Source: Loktanella gaetbuli
GTDB lineage: Bacteria > Pseudomonadota > Alphaproteobacteria > Rhodobacterales > Rhodobacteraceae
Length of the DNA: 64,000 nucleotides
NCBI RefSeq assembly: GCF_020531945.1
Contig: NZ_JAJATZ010000008.1
Location: 1 to 64,000, forward strand
Direction: 5' to 3'
The translations under genes were made by a program, and so were the position numbers. Below the pieces are notes generated by a model. It did not search any database. It was not told where the DNA came from and worked only from the letters and a program-made list of their open reading frames with translations. Shown piece after piece: positions 45,057-53,065 of the stretch (position 1 is its first letter; the number at the start of each line of letters is the position of its first letter).

Positions 45057-45800
45057 TCAGCGGGCAAGCCAGCCTCCATCCACATTGAGGACCGCGCCAT
45101 GGACATATCCGGCCGCAGGCGTGCACAGGTAAACAGCAGCCCCGGCGATGTCCGACGCCGCGCCCCAGCGGCCCGCCGGAATCCGTTCCAGGATCGCCCT
45201 GTTCCGGTCGGGATCGGCGCGCAGGGCCTCGGTGTTATTGGTCTCGATGTACCCGGGGGCCACGGCGTTCACGTTGATGCCCTTGGCCGCCCATTCATTG
45301 GCCAAGAGCTTGGTCAGGCCGGCGACGCCGTGCTTGGACGCGGTGTAGCTTGGCACGCGGATGCCACCCTGAAACGACAACAGCGACGCGATGTTGACGA
45401 CACGGCCAGTGCCCCCGCGCGCCAGGACCGCCCTGGCAAAGGCCTGTGTCGTAAAGAACAGCGCCTTGAGGTTCACATCCATCACCGCGTCCCAGTCGGC
45501 TTCGGTGAAATCGACCGCGTCGTTGCGCCGGATGATGCCGGCGTTGTTGATCAGAATGTCGATGGGCTGGTCGTCGAACAGCCCCTGCCCCGCCATCGGA
45601 TCGGTGAAATCCACCAGCATGGATGATGCCGTCCCGCCCACATCCGCGATCATCGCAACTGTCTCGTCGCAGGCGCGGCGGCCCGCGCAGATCACCTCTG
45701 CGCCGGCCTGCGCCAGACCGACCGCAATGGCTTGTCCGATGCCGGTGTTGGCCCCGGTGACCAGCGCACGGCGGCCTGTCAGATCGAACGGCGTGCTCAC
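45057..45800 (-). CDS. kduD: 2-dehydro-3-deoxy-D-gluconate 5-dehydrogenase
   Basis: This is a 247-residue SDR that interconverts 2,5-diketo-3-deoxygluconate and KDG (EC 1.1.1.127), the last step of unsaturated uronate processing. Visible are TGANTGIG, NNAGIIRRNDAVDF (a KduD hallmark), SLLSFQGGIRVPSYTASKHG with the Ser-Tyr-Lys triad, and APGYIETNNTEALR. The start is GTG 45800, overlapping the kduI stop as GTGA. Confidence 0.95.
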   Translation of the reverse strand: MSTPFDLTGRRALVTGANTGIGQAIAVGLAQAGAEVICAGRRACDETVAMIADVGGTASSMLVDFTDPMAGQGLFDDQPIDILINNAGIIRRNDAVDFTEADWDAVMDVNLKALFFTTQAFARAVLARGGTGRVVNIASLLSFQGGIRVPSYTASKHGVAGLTKLLANEWAAKGINVNAVAPGYIETNNTEALRADPDRNRAILERIPAGRWGAASDIAGAAVYLCTPAAGYVHGAVLNVDGGWLAR

Positions 45801-46627
45801 CGCAAATCCCCCATGGCGACCATGTCCATATCCGTGAAATCAACGTTGTCGCCCGCCATCGCCCAGCAGAACGTATAGGACGACGTGCCCGCGCCCGCGT
45901 GGATCGACCAAGGCGGAGAGATCACGGCCTCTTCGTTGGCCATGACGATGTGACGGGTCTGGTCCGGCTCGCCCATCAGGTGAAAGACGCGCTGGTCTTC
46001 GGGCATCTTGAAGTAAAGATAGGCTTCCATACGGCGGTCGTGCAGGTGCGCGGGCATCGTGTTCCAGACCGACCCTTCGGCGAACTGCGTGTAGCCCATC
46101 AAAAGCTGGCAGGATTTGCAGACCTCTGGGTGCAGAAATTGGATGATCACCCGCTCGTTCGCGGTCTCGCGCGCGCCCATCTCGACACGGCGGGCGTCCT
46201 TGAGCTTGATCAGCGTCGTCGGATAGGTCTGGTGCGCCGGTGCCGACAGCACATAGAACCGCCCCGCGCCGCTGAATTCGACCGGACCCGCGCCCATGCC
46301 GATATACAGAACCTCGCCGTTCTCCAGCTCATAGCTCTCGCCGCCTACCGACACCGTGCCGGTGTCACCGATGTTGAGCACGCCCATCTCGCGGCGTTCC
46401 AGGATCGTCGCGGTGCCGGTGGCCTCGACCTTGTCCAGCGTCAGGGTGCCGCCCGCGGGCACAGCAGAGCCGAGGATCAGGCGATCATAATGGCTGTAGA
46501 CCAGATTGATCTCGCCGTCCGCGAACAAGCCACCGACGTGAAAATGGTCGCGCAACTGATCTGTGTCCAGCGTCCGGGACGTGGCGGGATCGATCGCGTG
46601 GCGTGTTTGGGTTTTCAGCATGGTCAT
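45797..46627 (-). CDS. kduI: 5-dehydro-4-deoxy-D-glucuronate isomerase
   Basis: This isomerises 5-keto-4-deoxyuronate to 2,5-diketo-3-deoxygluconate (EC 5.3.1.17). The 276-residue double-cupin protein has FVLSAPAHQ-like and QLLMGYTQFAEGSVWNTMPAHLHDRRMEAY features (blocks GYTQFAEGSVWNTMPAH and LHDRRMEAYLYF) containing the metal His and Glu residues, and WSIHAGAGTSSYTF. ATG 46627 is preferred. A TTG at 46642 overlapping the kdgF stop (TTGA) would add five residues and cannot be excluded. It acts between KdgF and KduD. Confidence 0.93.
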   Translation of the reverse strand: MTMLKTQTRHAIDPATSRTLDTDQLRDHFHVGGLFADGEINLVYSHYDRLILGSAVPAGGTLTLDKVEATGTATILERREMGVLNIGDTGTVSVGGESYELENGEVLYIGMGAGPVEFSGAGRFYVLSAPAHQTYPTTLIKLKDARRVEMGARETANERVIIQFLHPEVCKSCQLLMGYTQFAEGSVWNTMPAHLHDRRMEAYLYFKMPEDQRVFHLMGEPDQTRHIVMANEEAVISPPWSIHAGAGTSSYTFCWAMAGDNVDFTDMDMVAMGDLR

Positions 46628-46638
46628 GTCTTTCTGGT

Positions 46639-46944
46639 TCAAAGGAAATCGTCGCGACGAGGTGTAAAGGTGTCGATCAACGTGCCCGCCTCGTGGCAGG
46701 TGCAGCCGTGCCGGGCACCAGACGGGATCATCAGACTGTCGCCCGGCCCCAGATCATGTGCCGTGCCATCGACGGTAAAGGTGAAACGCCCGCTTTCGAC
46801 ATAGGTGGCCTGCACGTGCGGATGATCGTGCAGCGCGCCCTGGGCGTCCGTGTCGAACCTGAAGGCGACGAGCATCATTGCGGGATTTTCGGCTAGAACC
46901 TGACGGGTCACGCCGGGGTCTGTCGGAACGACGGGATAGGACAT
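46639..46944 (-). CDS. kdgF: KdgF-type cupin, unsaturated uronate ketonisation
   Basis: This small cupin converts 4,5-unsaturated galacturonate to its linear 5-keto-4-deoxy form, the step before KduI. The 101 residues match KdgF. HDHPHVQATYVESGRF provides two His and Gln of the metal site, the third His lies in RHGCTCHEAGTLID, and the protein ends in FTPRRDDFL, as in characterised KdgF. ATG 46944 has GAGG at good distance; ATG 46956, overlapping the dctM stop as ATGA, is an alternative adding four residues. Confidence 0.92.
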   Translation of the reverse strand: MSYPVVPTDPGVTRQVLAENPAMMLVAFRFDTDAQGALHDHPHVQATYVESGRFTFTVDGTAHDLGPGDSLMIPSGARHGCTCHEAGTLIDTFTPRRDDFL

Positions 46945-46952
46945 GGCGGACC

Positions 46953-48233
46953 TCATCTGAACAGTGCCGGCAGCCACAGGGACAGCGCGGGGATATAGGT
47001 GACAAGCATCAGGGTCAGGAACGCGGCCCCATAGAATGGCCAGATGGTGCGCACCGCGTCCCAGACGGGAATCCGGCCAACAGCGCAGCCCACGAACAAC
47101 ACGGCCCCTACCGGCGGGGTGCACAGCCCGATGCCAAGGTTCAGGATCAGGATCACGCCAAAGTGGACAGGATCGACACCAAAGGCCACGGCCACCGGCA
47201 GAAAGATCGGTGTCGTGATGACGATCAGCGGCGACATGTCCATGAAAGTGCCCAGGATCAGCAGGATCACGTTCAGCAGCAGCAGGATGACGATCGGGTT
47301 GTCAGACACGTTCTGCAGCAGGGCGACCATGGACGCGGGCACCTTGGTGTAGGCCAGCAGCCAACCAAAGGAGGCTGCGCACCCGATCACCAGCAGCACC
47401 ATGGCCGTTGTGCGCACGGCGGCGAATGTCGCTTCCTTGAAATCGTGCCAGCTGAGGCTGCGATAGACGAACAGCGTCACGACCAGGGCATAGACAACGG
47501 CGATGTTCGACGATTCCGATGCGGTAAAGATGCCCGAACGCACGCCACCGAAAATGATCGCCACAAGGATCAAGCCCGGTGCGGCAGAGGCAAAGAGGGT
47601 TCCGATCACGCGAAATCCTTGGAATGGCTGGACGGGATAGCCCTTGCGCTTGGCGACCCACCAGGCGGCCAGCATCAGCAACAGCGCCAGCGTGAAACCG
47701 GGGATGATCCCTGCGGTGAACAGATCGGCGATGGAAATGCGCCCGCCCGCCGCGATGGAATAGATGATCATGTTGTGCGACGGGGGCAGCATCAGGGCGA
47801 TGATCGAACTGACGACCGTGATGTTCACCGCATAGTCGACATCGTAGCCGCGTTCCTTCATCTGGGGGACCATCAGACCGCCCACCGCGCTGGCATCCGC
47901 CGCGGCAGAGCCGGAGACACCGCCGAACATGACCGACGACAGCACGTTGACCTGTCCCAGACCGCCGCGAAAATGCCCGACAAAACCGCTGGCCAGCGCC
48001 ACCAGACGCCGCGCGATATCGCCACGCACCATCAGATCGCCAGCGTAGATAAAGAAGGGGATCGCCATCAGCGCAAAGACGGACACGCCGGAATTCAGGC
48101 GTTGAAAAACCACGACCGGGGGCAGGCCCAGATAGGCGATGGTCGCAAAACTGGACAGACCCAGGCAGAACGCCACCGGCGTCCCGATCAGCAGCAAAAA
48201 GACGAATGTCCCGAACAGAACGTAAAGTTCCAT
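46953..48233 (-). CDS. dctM: TRAP transporter, large permease (DctM type)
   Basis: This is the ion-coupled membrane channel of a TRAP importer, 426 residues with about twelve helices. FGGVSGSAAADASAVGGLMVPQM and LLLNVILLILGTFMDMSPLI are conserved DctM blocks (first block in two parts: FGGVSGSAAADAS and AVGGLMVPQM). ATG 48233 is used. It is one base from dctQ and 9 bases before kdgF. Position inside the uronate operon suggests transport of galacturonate/glucuronate or an unsaturated uronate. Confidence 0.93.
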   Translation of the reverse strand: MELYVLFGTFVFLLLIGTPVAFCLGLSSFATIAYLGLPPVVVFQRLNSGVSVFALMAIPFFIYAGDLMVRGDIARRLVALASGFVGHFRGGLGQVNVLSSVMFGGVSGSAAADASAVGGLMVPQMKERGYDVDYAVNITVVSSIIALMLPPSHNMIIYSIAAGGRISIADLFTAGIIPGFTLALLLMLAAWWVAKRKGYPVQPFQGFRVIGTLFASAAPGLILVAIIFGGVRSGIFTASESSNIAVVYALVVTLFVYRSLSWHDFKEATFAAVRTTAMVLLVIGCAASFGWLLAYTKVPASMVALLQNVSDNPIVILLLLNVILLILGTFMDMSPLIVITTPIFLPVAVAFGVDPVHFGVILILNLGIGLCTPPVGAVLFVGCAVGRIPVWDAVRTIWPFYGAAFLTLMLVTYIPALSLWLPALFR

Positions 48234-48234
48234 G

Positions 48235-48756
48235 CTACGCGGCCTCCGGGTCTTCGCCGAACCGCGCCGTGGGCAGGCCCGCAGCACGGCGCAACACGCG
48301 TTCGATGGAAAACAGGACGATCAGGATGCCGCCCGCGACAAGCGGCGCGAAATCGAATGCGCCAGAAATACCAAGGCTGGGCAGGACATTGCCCGCTGTG
48401 CGCGCAGCCAGCTGCCAGCCGAACCAGATCATGCCGATCCCAAAGGCCGTGACTGCGATGTCTGAAATTGAATAAAGCACCAGTTTCGCCCGCAACGGCA
48501 GCATGTACAGCAGCACGTCAAAGGACAGGTGGTAGCCTTCGCGGATACCCACGGCGGCCCCCAGAAAGATGAACCAGCCCATGATCATGACCGATGCGGG
48601 TTCGGTCCAGATGATGCTGTCATTGAGGATGTAGCGCCAGACCACCTGGGCCGCGATCAGTACGGTCATCAGGACCAACCCGGTTCCGGCCGACCACAGG
48701 GCCAGCCGGGCCAGATGCCCCGTCCAGATCGCCGCTTTTTCCATCGTCTGCCGCAT
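48235..48756 (-). CDS. dctQ: TRAP transporter, small permease (DctQ type)
   Basis: This is a membrane subunit of 173 residues with four helices. The block RYILNDSIIWTEPASVMIMGWFIFLGAAVG is typical of DctQ (parts RYILNDSIIWTEPASVMIMG and WFIFLGAAVGIREG). ATG 48756 is chosen because GCGGGGGACAT precedes it; a longer in-frame reading to 48786 runs into the hairpin following dctP. It works with DctM. Confidence 0.9.
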   Translation of the reverse strand: MRQTMEKAAIWTGHLARLALWSAGTGLVLMTVLIAAQVVWRYILNDSIIWTEPASVMIMGWFIFLGAAVGIREGYHLSFDVLLYMLPLRAKLVLYSISDIAVTAFGIGMIWFGWQLAARTAGNVLPSLGISGAFDFAPLVAGGILIVLFSIERVLRRAAGLPTARFGEDPEAA

Positions 48757-48767
48757 ATGTCCCCCGC

Positions 48768-48798
48768 AAAAATCGACCCGCCGCATCAGCGCGGCGGG
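48768..48798 (-). terminator. Hairpin with T tract between dctP and dctQ (attenuator-like)
   Basis: A perfect 8-bp CCCGCCGC/GCGGCGGG stem (48777-48784 with 48791-48798) and 6-base loop are followed on the minus strand, four bases on, by TTTTT (48772-48768). It lies 12 bases after the dctP stop and just before the dctQ ribosome site. Partial termination here would give more receptor than permease. Confidence 0.7.
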
Positions 48799-48810
48799 CC
48801 GAAGGCGTTT

Positions 48811-49791
48811 TTATTCAGTGGCCTGAATGTCGGCGACTATCTGCTGCAACACCGCAGAGGTGACGTATTTGTCGTACACGGGCCCCATCGCTTCGATGAA
48901 CGGAGTCTTGTCGATGTCGCTGATGACCTCGACGCCAGCCTCACGCACACGCGCCTCGGATTCGGCTTCGCGGGCGGCCCAAAGTTCACGCATGACCGGC
49001 ACCGAATCCCGGGCGGCCTGACGCACGATCTCCTGATCCTCGGCGCTGAGGCCATCAAAGGTCGATTTCGCCATCACCAGCACCTCGGGCACGATCAGAT
49101 GCTGATCGAGGGTGTAGTATTTCGCCACTTCGAAATGGCCAGAGCTGTCGTAGGACGGCCAGTTATTTTCTGCCCCGTCGATGACGCCGGTCTGGATCGA
49201 GGAATAGACCTCGCCATAGGGCATCGGGGTCGCGTTCGCGCCCAGCGCATCGACCATGTCCACGAACATGTCAGACTGCATGACGCGGAATTTCATGCCG
49301 GCCAGATCGTCGATTGATGCGATCGGCTTTTCAGAGTTGTAGAAACTGCGCGATCCGCCGTCGTAGAATGCCAGGCCAACCAGATCGTGATCGCTGAACG
49401 CATCCAGAATCTGCTGTCCGACAGGACCGTCCATGACTTTGTGCATGTGGTCGGTCGAGCGGAAGATATAGGGCAGCGACGGGACCTGCGTTTCTTCGAT
49501 GATGTTGTTGAACGGCCCGAGCGAGACACGGTTCATGTCGATCACACCGAACTGCGTCTGTTCGATGGTGTCCTTTTCCTCACCCAATTGGGCTGAATGA
49601 AAGACTTCGACGCACAGGCGGCCGTCGGTCCGCTCTTCCAATAGGCGGCCCATTTCCTCGACTGCCGCCACCGTCGGATACCCTTCGGGATGCGTGTCGG
49701 ACGACCGGAACGTCGTTTCGCAGGCGGATGCGGCAGTGACGGTTGCGACGCTCGCCAACAGGGCCGCACCAAGTGTTTTCGTGTAAGTCAT
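48811..49791 (-). CDS. dctP: TRAP transporter, substrate-binding protein (DctP type), probable uronate receptor
   Basis: This is a periplasmic receptor of 326 residues with a signal peptide (MTYTKTLGAALLASVATVTA, cleavage near ASA-CE). The conserved DctP core is AGMKFRVMQSDMFVDMVDAL with the carboxylate-binding Arg, then GANATPMPYGEVYSSIQTGV and IDGAENNWPSY. This core matches receptors for hexuronates and other sugar acids. GGGAGGGAAAA precedes the ATG. It follows uxaC by 23 bases. Confidence 0.92.
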   Translation of the reverse strand: MTYTKTLGAALLASVATVTAASACETTFRSSDTHPEGYPTVAAVEEMGRLLEERTDGRLCVEVFHSAQLGEEKDTIEQTQFGVIDMNRVSLGPFNNIIEETQVPSLPYIFRSTDHMHKVMDGPVGQQILDAFSDHDLVGLAFYDGGSRSFYNSEKPIASIDDLAGMKFRVMQSDMFVDMVDALGANATPMPYGEVYSSIQTGVIDGAENNWPSYDSSGHFEVAKYYTLDQHLIVPEVLVMAKSTFDGLSAEDQEIVRQAARDSVPVMRELWAAREAESEARVREAGVEVISDIDKTPFIEAMGPVYDKYVTSAVLQQIVADIQATE

Positions 49792-49814
49792 TTTTCCCTC
49801 CCAGAAAATGCTCG

Positions 49815-51221
49815 TCAGAGCTTGTAGGCCTGTTTTGCAAGCCGGTAGCTGAGGTCATGCGCGACCTCGGGTGCCTCGTCCCTGTCCAGCCGGCCAGTCG
49901 CGACCAGCGTGGCAAGAAACGTGCAATCGACCCGGCGCGCCACGTCGTGGCGGGCGGGAATGGAACAGAATGCGCGTGTGTCGTCGTTGAAACCGACGGT
50001 GTTGTAGAAACCAGCAGTTTCCGTCGCCATTTCGCGGAAACGCATCATGCCTTCGTAGCTGTCATGGAACCACCATGGCGGGCCAAGTCGCAGCGCAGGA
50101 TAGACCCCGGCCAGGGGGGCCAGTTCGCGCGCGTAGGACGACTCGTCCAGGGTGAACAGGATGATCGTCAGTCCGGCGTCACCGCCGACCGCGTTCAGCA
50201 AGGGGCGCAACGCTGTGACATAGTCGGTGCGCATCGGGATATCGTACCCCTTGTCACGACCAAAACGGGCCATGATGTCCGCCGAATGATTGCGTGCAGC
50301 GCCCGGATGGATCTGCATCACCAACCCGTCGTCGCGTGACATCCGCGCCATTTCGGTCAGCATGTGCCCGCGAAAACGGTCTGCCTCCTCGCTACTGCAC
50401 TTGCCCTGAAGTGCGCGATCAAACAGTGCAGCTGCCTCGTCTTGCGGCAGATCCTCTGTCCGGGCGGTCAGGTGGCCGTGGTCCGAGGACGTGGCACCGA
50501 AAGATTTGAAAAATGCACGGCGGTTGCGATGGGCAGCCAGATACCCGCCCCACGTGGTGGCATCCTCGCCGGCCAATTCGCCCATTTTTGCCACGTTATC
50601 CGCGAACCCGTCGCATTCCGGATCGATGACCGTATCAGGACGATAGGCTGTGATGACGCGGCCGTCCCAGCCGCTGTCGCGGATCATCTTGTGCCATTTG
50701 AGGTCATCAATCGCGCTCTCGGTTGTCGAAATCGCCTCGATGTTGAAACGCTCAAACAGAGAACGGGGACGAAACGCATCGGTTTTCAGGCTGGCGTCGA
50801 TATGATCGTATATCGCGTCCGCCGAGGCCGCGGACAGACGTTCGTCTACGCCGAACACCTCTTGCAGGGCGTGATCCACCCAGATGCGCGACGGCGTGCC
50901 GCGAAACAGATGATAGTTGGACGCAAACAGGTTCCAGATTTTGCGGCTGTCGGTTTCTGTGGCACCGCCATCGACACGCGGCACGCCCAGATCCTCTAGC
51001 GCGATCCCCTGACTGTGCAGCATCCGGAAAACATAGTGATCCGGCGTGACGAAAAGCGTCGCAGGGTCCGGAAATGCCCCGTTTTCGGCAAACCAGCGCG
51101 GATCGGTATGGCCGTGAGGGCTGATGATCGGCAGGTCCTTGACGCCATCATAGAGATCCCGCGCCAGTGTCCGAACGGCCGGATCTGTGGCGAACAGGCG
51201 ATCCTCATCAAGTAACGGCAT
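49815..51221 (-). CDS. uxaC: Uronate isomerase (glucuronate/galacturonate isomerase)
   Basis: This isomerises galacturonate to tagaturonate and glucuronate to fructuronate (EC 5.3.1.12), the first cytoplasmic step. The 468 residues match UxaC. Metal-binding LPIISPHGHTDPRWFAEN, the RIWVDHALQEVFGV block, MQIHPGAARNH, and the terminal blocks LGPPWWFHDSYEGMMRFRE and TRAFCSIPARHDVARR are visible. ATG 51221 has AAGGGGGATGA upstream. It is the promoter-proximal gene of the 17-gene operon, divergent from gntR. Confidence 0.96.
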   Translation of the reverse strand: MPLLDEDRLFATDPAVRTLARDLYDGVKDLPIISPHGHTDPRWFAENGAFPDPATLFVTPDHYVFRMLHSQGIALEDLGVPRVDGGATETDSRKIWNLFASNYHLFRGTPSRIWVDHALQEVFGVDERLSAASADAIYDHIDASLKTDAFRPRSLFERFNIEAISTTESAIDDLKWHKMIRDSGWDGRVITAYRPDTVIDPECDGFADNVAKMGELAGEDATTWGGYLAAHRNRRAFFKSFGATSSDHGHLTARTEDLPQDEAAALFDRALQGKCSSEEADRFRGHMLTEMARMSRDDGLVMQIHPGAARNHSADIMARFGRDKGYDIPMRTDYVTALRPLLNAVGGDAGLTIILFTLDESSYARELAPLAGVYPALRLGPPWWFHDSYEGMMRFREMATETAGFYNTVGFNDDTRAFCSIPARHDVARRVDCTFLATLVATGRLDRDEAPEVAHDLSYRLAKQAYKL

Positions 51222-51261
51222 TCATCCCCCTTCACTGTCGGCAACCTGCCCGACTCTCCCT

Positions 51262-51310
51262 ACTGATATCCTAGTTATCCAGAAACGCCTGTCAACTAAT
51301 ATCCTAGTTG
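51262..51310. promoter_or_regulatory. Two copies of a probable GntR operator
   Basis: ACTGATATCCTAGTT (51262-51276) and ACTAATATCCTAGTT (51295-51309) are identical but for one base and lie 33 bases apart, three helical turns. The second copy is embedded in a perfect inverted repeat, CAACTA-N6-TAGTTG (51293-51310). The first is the same with one mismatch. They occupy the gap between divergent uxaC and gntR, as expected for a FCD-type GntR repressor of the uronate genes. Confidence 0.7.
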
Positions 51311-51368
51311 CAAGGAGACGCTTTCTGCGGGATAACTGAAGCAACGTGCGATAATTGGGGAAACAGCC

Positions 51369-52100
51369 ATGAAGATAAGCGGCACACTGTCGTCGGGGGG
51401 ATCGGATATAACGCTGCCCCTGCTGCGACAGACTCCCCAACCGACAGTCGCAGATCAGGTGTTCGACACTCTTCAGCAGCGCATTCTCAAACTGGAGCTT
51501 CCGCCGCAGACCAAGATTTCCGAAGCCGAAGTGTCAAAGCTGATGGGCGTTTCCCGGCAACCCGTCCGAGAGGCGTTCAAGCGTCTGGCCAAGCTGGGGT
51601 TTCTGCATATCCGTCCGCAAAGCAGCACGACCGTCAGCCTGATTTCAGAAGAAGCCGTGTTGCGCGCCCAGTTCATCCGAACCGCGCTCGAGGTCAAAAC
51701 CTGCCGGACAGCCTGCGAGACATCCACACCCCAGACGCTGGCCCCACTGCATGCGCTGATCGCACGTCAGAAAGAGGCGATCGAGGCACAGGACAGAGAC
51801 CTGTTTCACGCCCTGGACGAAGAATTTCATATCGCGATCTGCGTCCTGGCCGACGTCCGGTTCGTCTGGGACCTGATACAGGACAGCAAGGCGCATATGG
51901 ACCGCATCCGCATGCTGTCTTTGAATACGACGTCACAGAAACTGGCGTTGCAGGAACATGTCGCAATTTTGGATGCCATTTCGGCGCGCGACCCGGATAC
52001 GGCCGAGGCCGCGATGACTGCACATCTGTCGCGCATTGTCGTGCTGATCGACGAGGTCAAGAAACAGCAGCACAGCTTTTTTCAGGAAACGGACACGTGA
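51369..52100 (+). CDS. GntR family (FadR/FCD subfamily) transcriptional regulator
   Basis: This 243-residue regulator has an N-terminal winged helix (about 25-95; VADQVFDTLQQRILKLELPP, then EAEVSKLMGVSRQPVREAFK) and an all-helical FCD effector domain (about 100-235) with the metal-site pattern DEEFHIAI...EHVAILDAI (Asp, His, His). FCD members near uronate genes, such as UxuR/ExuR, are repressors released by a uronate or pathway intermediate. It overlaps kdgK by 4 bases (GTGA) and faces the uxaC operon across a gap with two matching operators. Confidence 0.93.
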   Translation: MKISGTLSSGGSDITLPLLRQTPQPTVADQVFDTLQQRILKLELPPQTKISEAEVSKLMGVSRQPVREAFKRLAKLGFLHIRPQSSTTVSLISEEAVLRAQFIRTALEVKTCRTACETSTPQTLAPLHALIARQKEAIEAQDRDLFHALDEEFHIAICVLADVRFVWDLIQDSKAHMDRIRMLSLNTTSQKLALQEHVAILDAISARDPDTAEAAMTAHLSRIVVLIDEVKKQQHSFFQETDT

Positions 52101-52996
52101 CACGGACTGTTTGCATCGGCGAGTGCATGATCGAAATGGCACCGACAGACACCGAGGGCGCGTTCCGGATGGGCTTTGCCGGCGACACCATGAATACCGC
52201 CTGGTATCTGCGCAGACTACTCGGGGCGGATCATCAGGTCGATTACCTTACAGCCATCGGGACCGATTCCGCCTCGCAACAGATGTCTGCATTCCTGCAA
52301 CAGGCCGGACTTGGCGTGGACAGCATCTTGCGCCGCAGCGACCGCACTGTGGGCCTTTACGTCATTCGGCTGGACAACGGCGAGCGCAGTTTCAGCTATT
52401 GGCGCGGGCAAAGTGCGGCGCGGACGCTGGCGCAGGACAAGGCAGCGCTGAACGCTGCCCTGAGTGGCGCGGATTACGCCTATTTTTCGGGGATTACGCT
52501 TGCGATTCTGCCGCCTGAGGATCGGGCGCGGTTGCGCGATGCCCTTGCGGTGTTTCGTGCAAATGGGGGTCAGGTTGTGTTCGATCCCAATTTGCGCCCT
52601 GCCTTGTGGTCTGATCCACAAGAGATGCGGGATGAAATCATGGCAGGTGCGGCGGTCAGCACGATCATTCTGCCATCACACGAGGACGAAGCCACCTGGT
52701 TCGACGATCGCGATCCCGCAGCGACGGCGTCGCGCTATGCCGCCTGCGGCGTGCAAACTGTTGTCGTCAAAAACGGCTCTGGACCGATGTTGACCTGCGT
52801 GGACGGGGTCATGACATCGCACGACCCCGTCACGGTACAACAGGTGATCGATACGACAGCCGCAGGTGACAGTTTCAACGCAGGCTTTCTGGCATCCATC
52901 ATCCGGGGTGCTGCACTTTCCGGGGCCGTGCAAAACGGTGCGCAGGTCGCCGCACAGGTCATTCAATCGCGCGGTGCATTGGTGGACCTGACCTGA
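52097..52996 (+). CDS. kdgK: 2-keto-3-deoxygluconate kinase (PfkB family)
   Basis: This phosphorylates KDG to KDPG (EC 2.7.1.45), the point where the galacturonate, glucuronate and unsaturated branches meet. The 299-residue sugar kinase shows GECMIEM, a GDTMNTAWYLRR block typical of KDG kinases, DPNLRPALW, and the PfkB signature DTTAAGDSFNAGF with the catalytic Asp. The start is GTG 52097 overlapping gntR's TGA, with CAGGAAACGG as ribosome site. A much longer open frame upstream is the shadow of gntR. The KDPG aldolase gene is not in the window. Confidence 0.93.
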   Translation: MTRTVCIGECMIEMAPTDTEGAFRMGFAGDTMNTAWYLRRLLGADHQVDYLTAIGTDSASQQMSAFLQQAGLGVDSILRRSDRTVGLYVIRLDNGERSFSYWRGQSAARTLAQDKAALNAALSGADYAYFSGITLAILPPEDRARLRDALAVFRANGGQVVFDPNLRPALWSDPQEMRDEIMAGAAVSTIILPSHEDEATWFDDRDPAATASRYAACGVQTVVVKNGSGPMLTCVDGVMTSHDPVTVQQVIDTTAAGDSFNAGFLASIIRGAALSGAVQNGAQVAAQVIQSRGALVDLT

Positions 52997-53065
52997 CGCA
53001 CTGATCCCGTCAAACAATGGACCCAAACACACAGGCACACGGTCACCGGTCCCATACGCAACCCG

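Noticed and set aside
43640..45106. Longer start for the uronate reductase (488 residues)
   Set aside because: It would overlap kduD by 50 bases, while ATG 45049 leaves a 7-base gap and begins just before the conserved HLGLGAF block.
46878..48452. 524-codon open frame on the plus strand opposite dctM
   Set aside because: Extreme Asp/His/Arg/Gln content reflects the complement of membrane-helix codons; dctM is unmistakable.
51308..52096. 263-codon extension upstream of kdgK in the same frame
   Set aside because: It overlaps gntR entirely and lacks similarity to kinases; the GTG at 52097 with ribosome site and GTGA overlap is the natural start.
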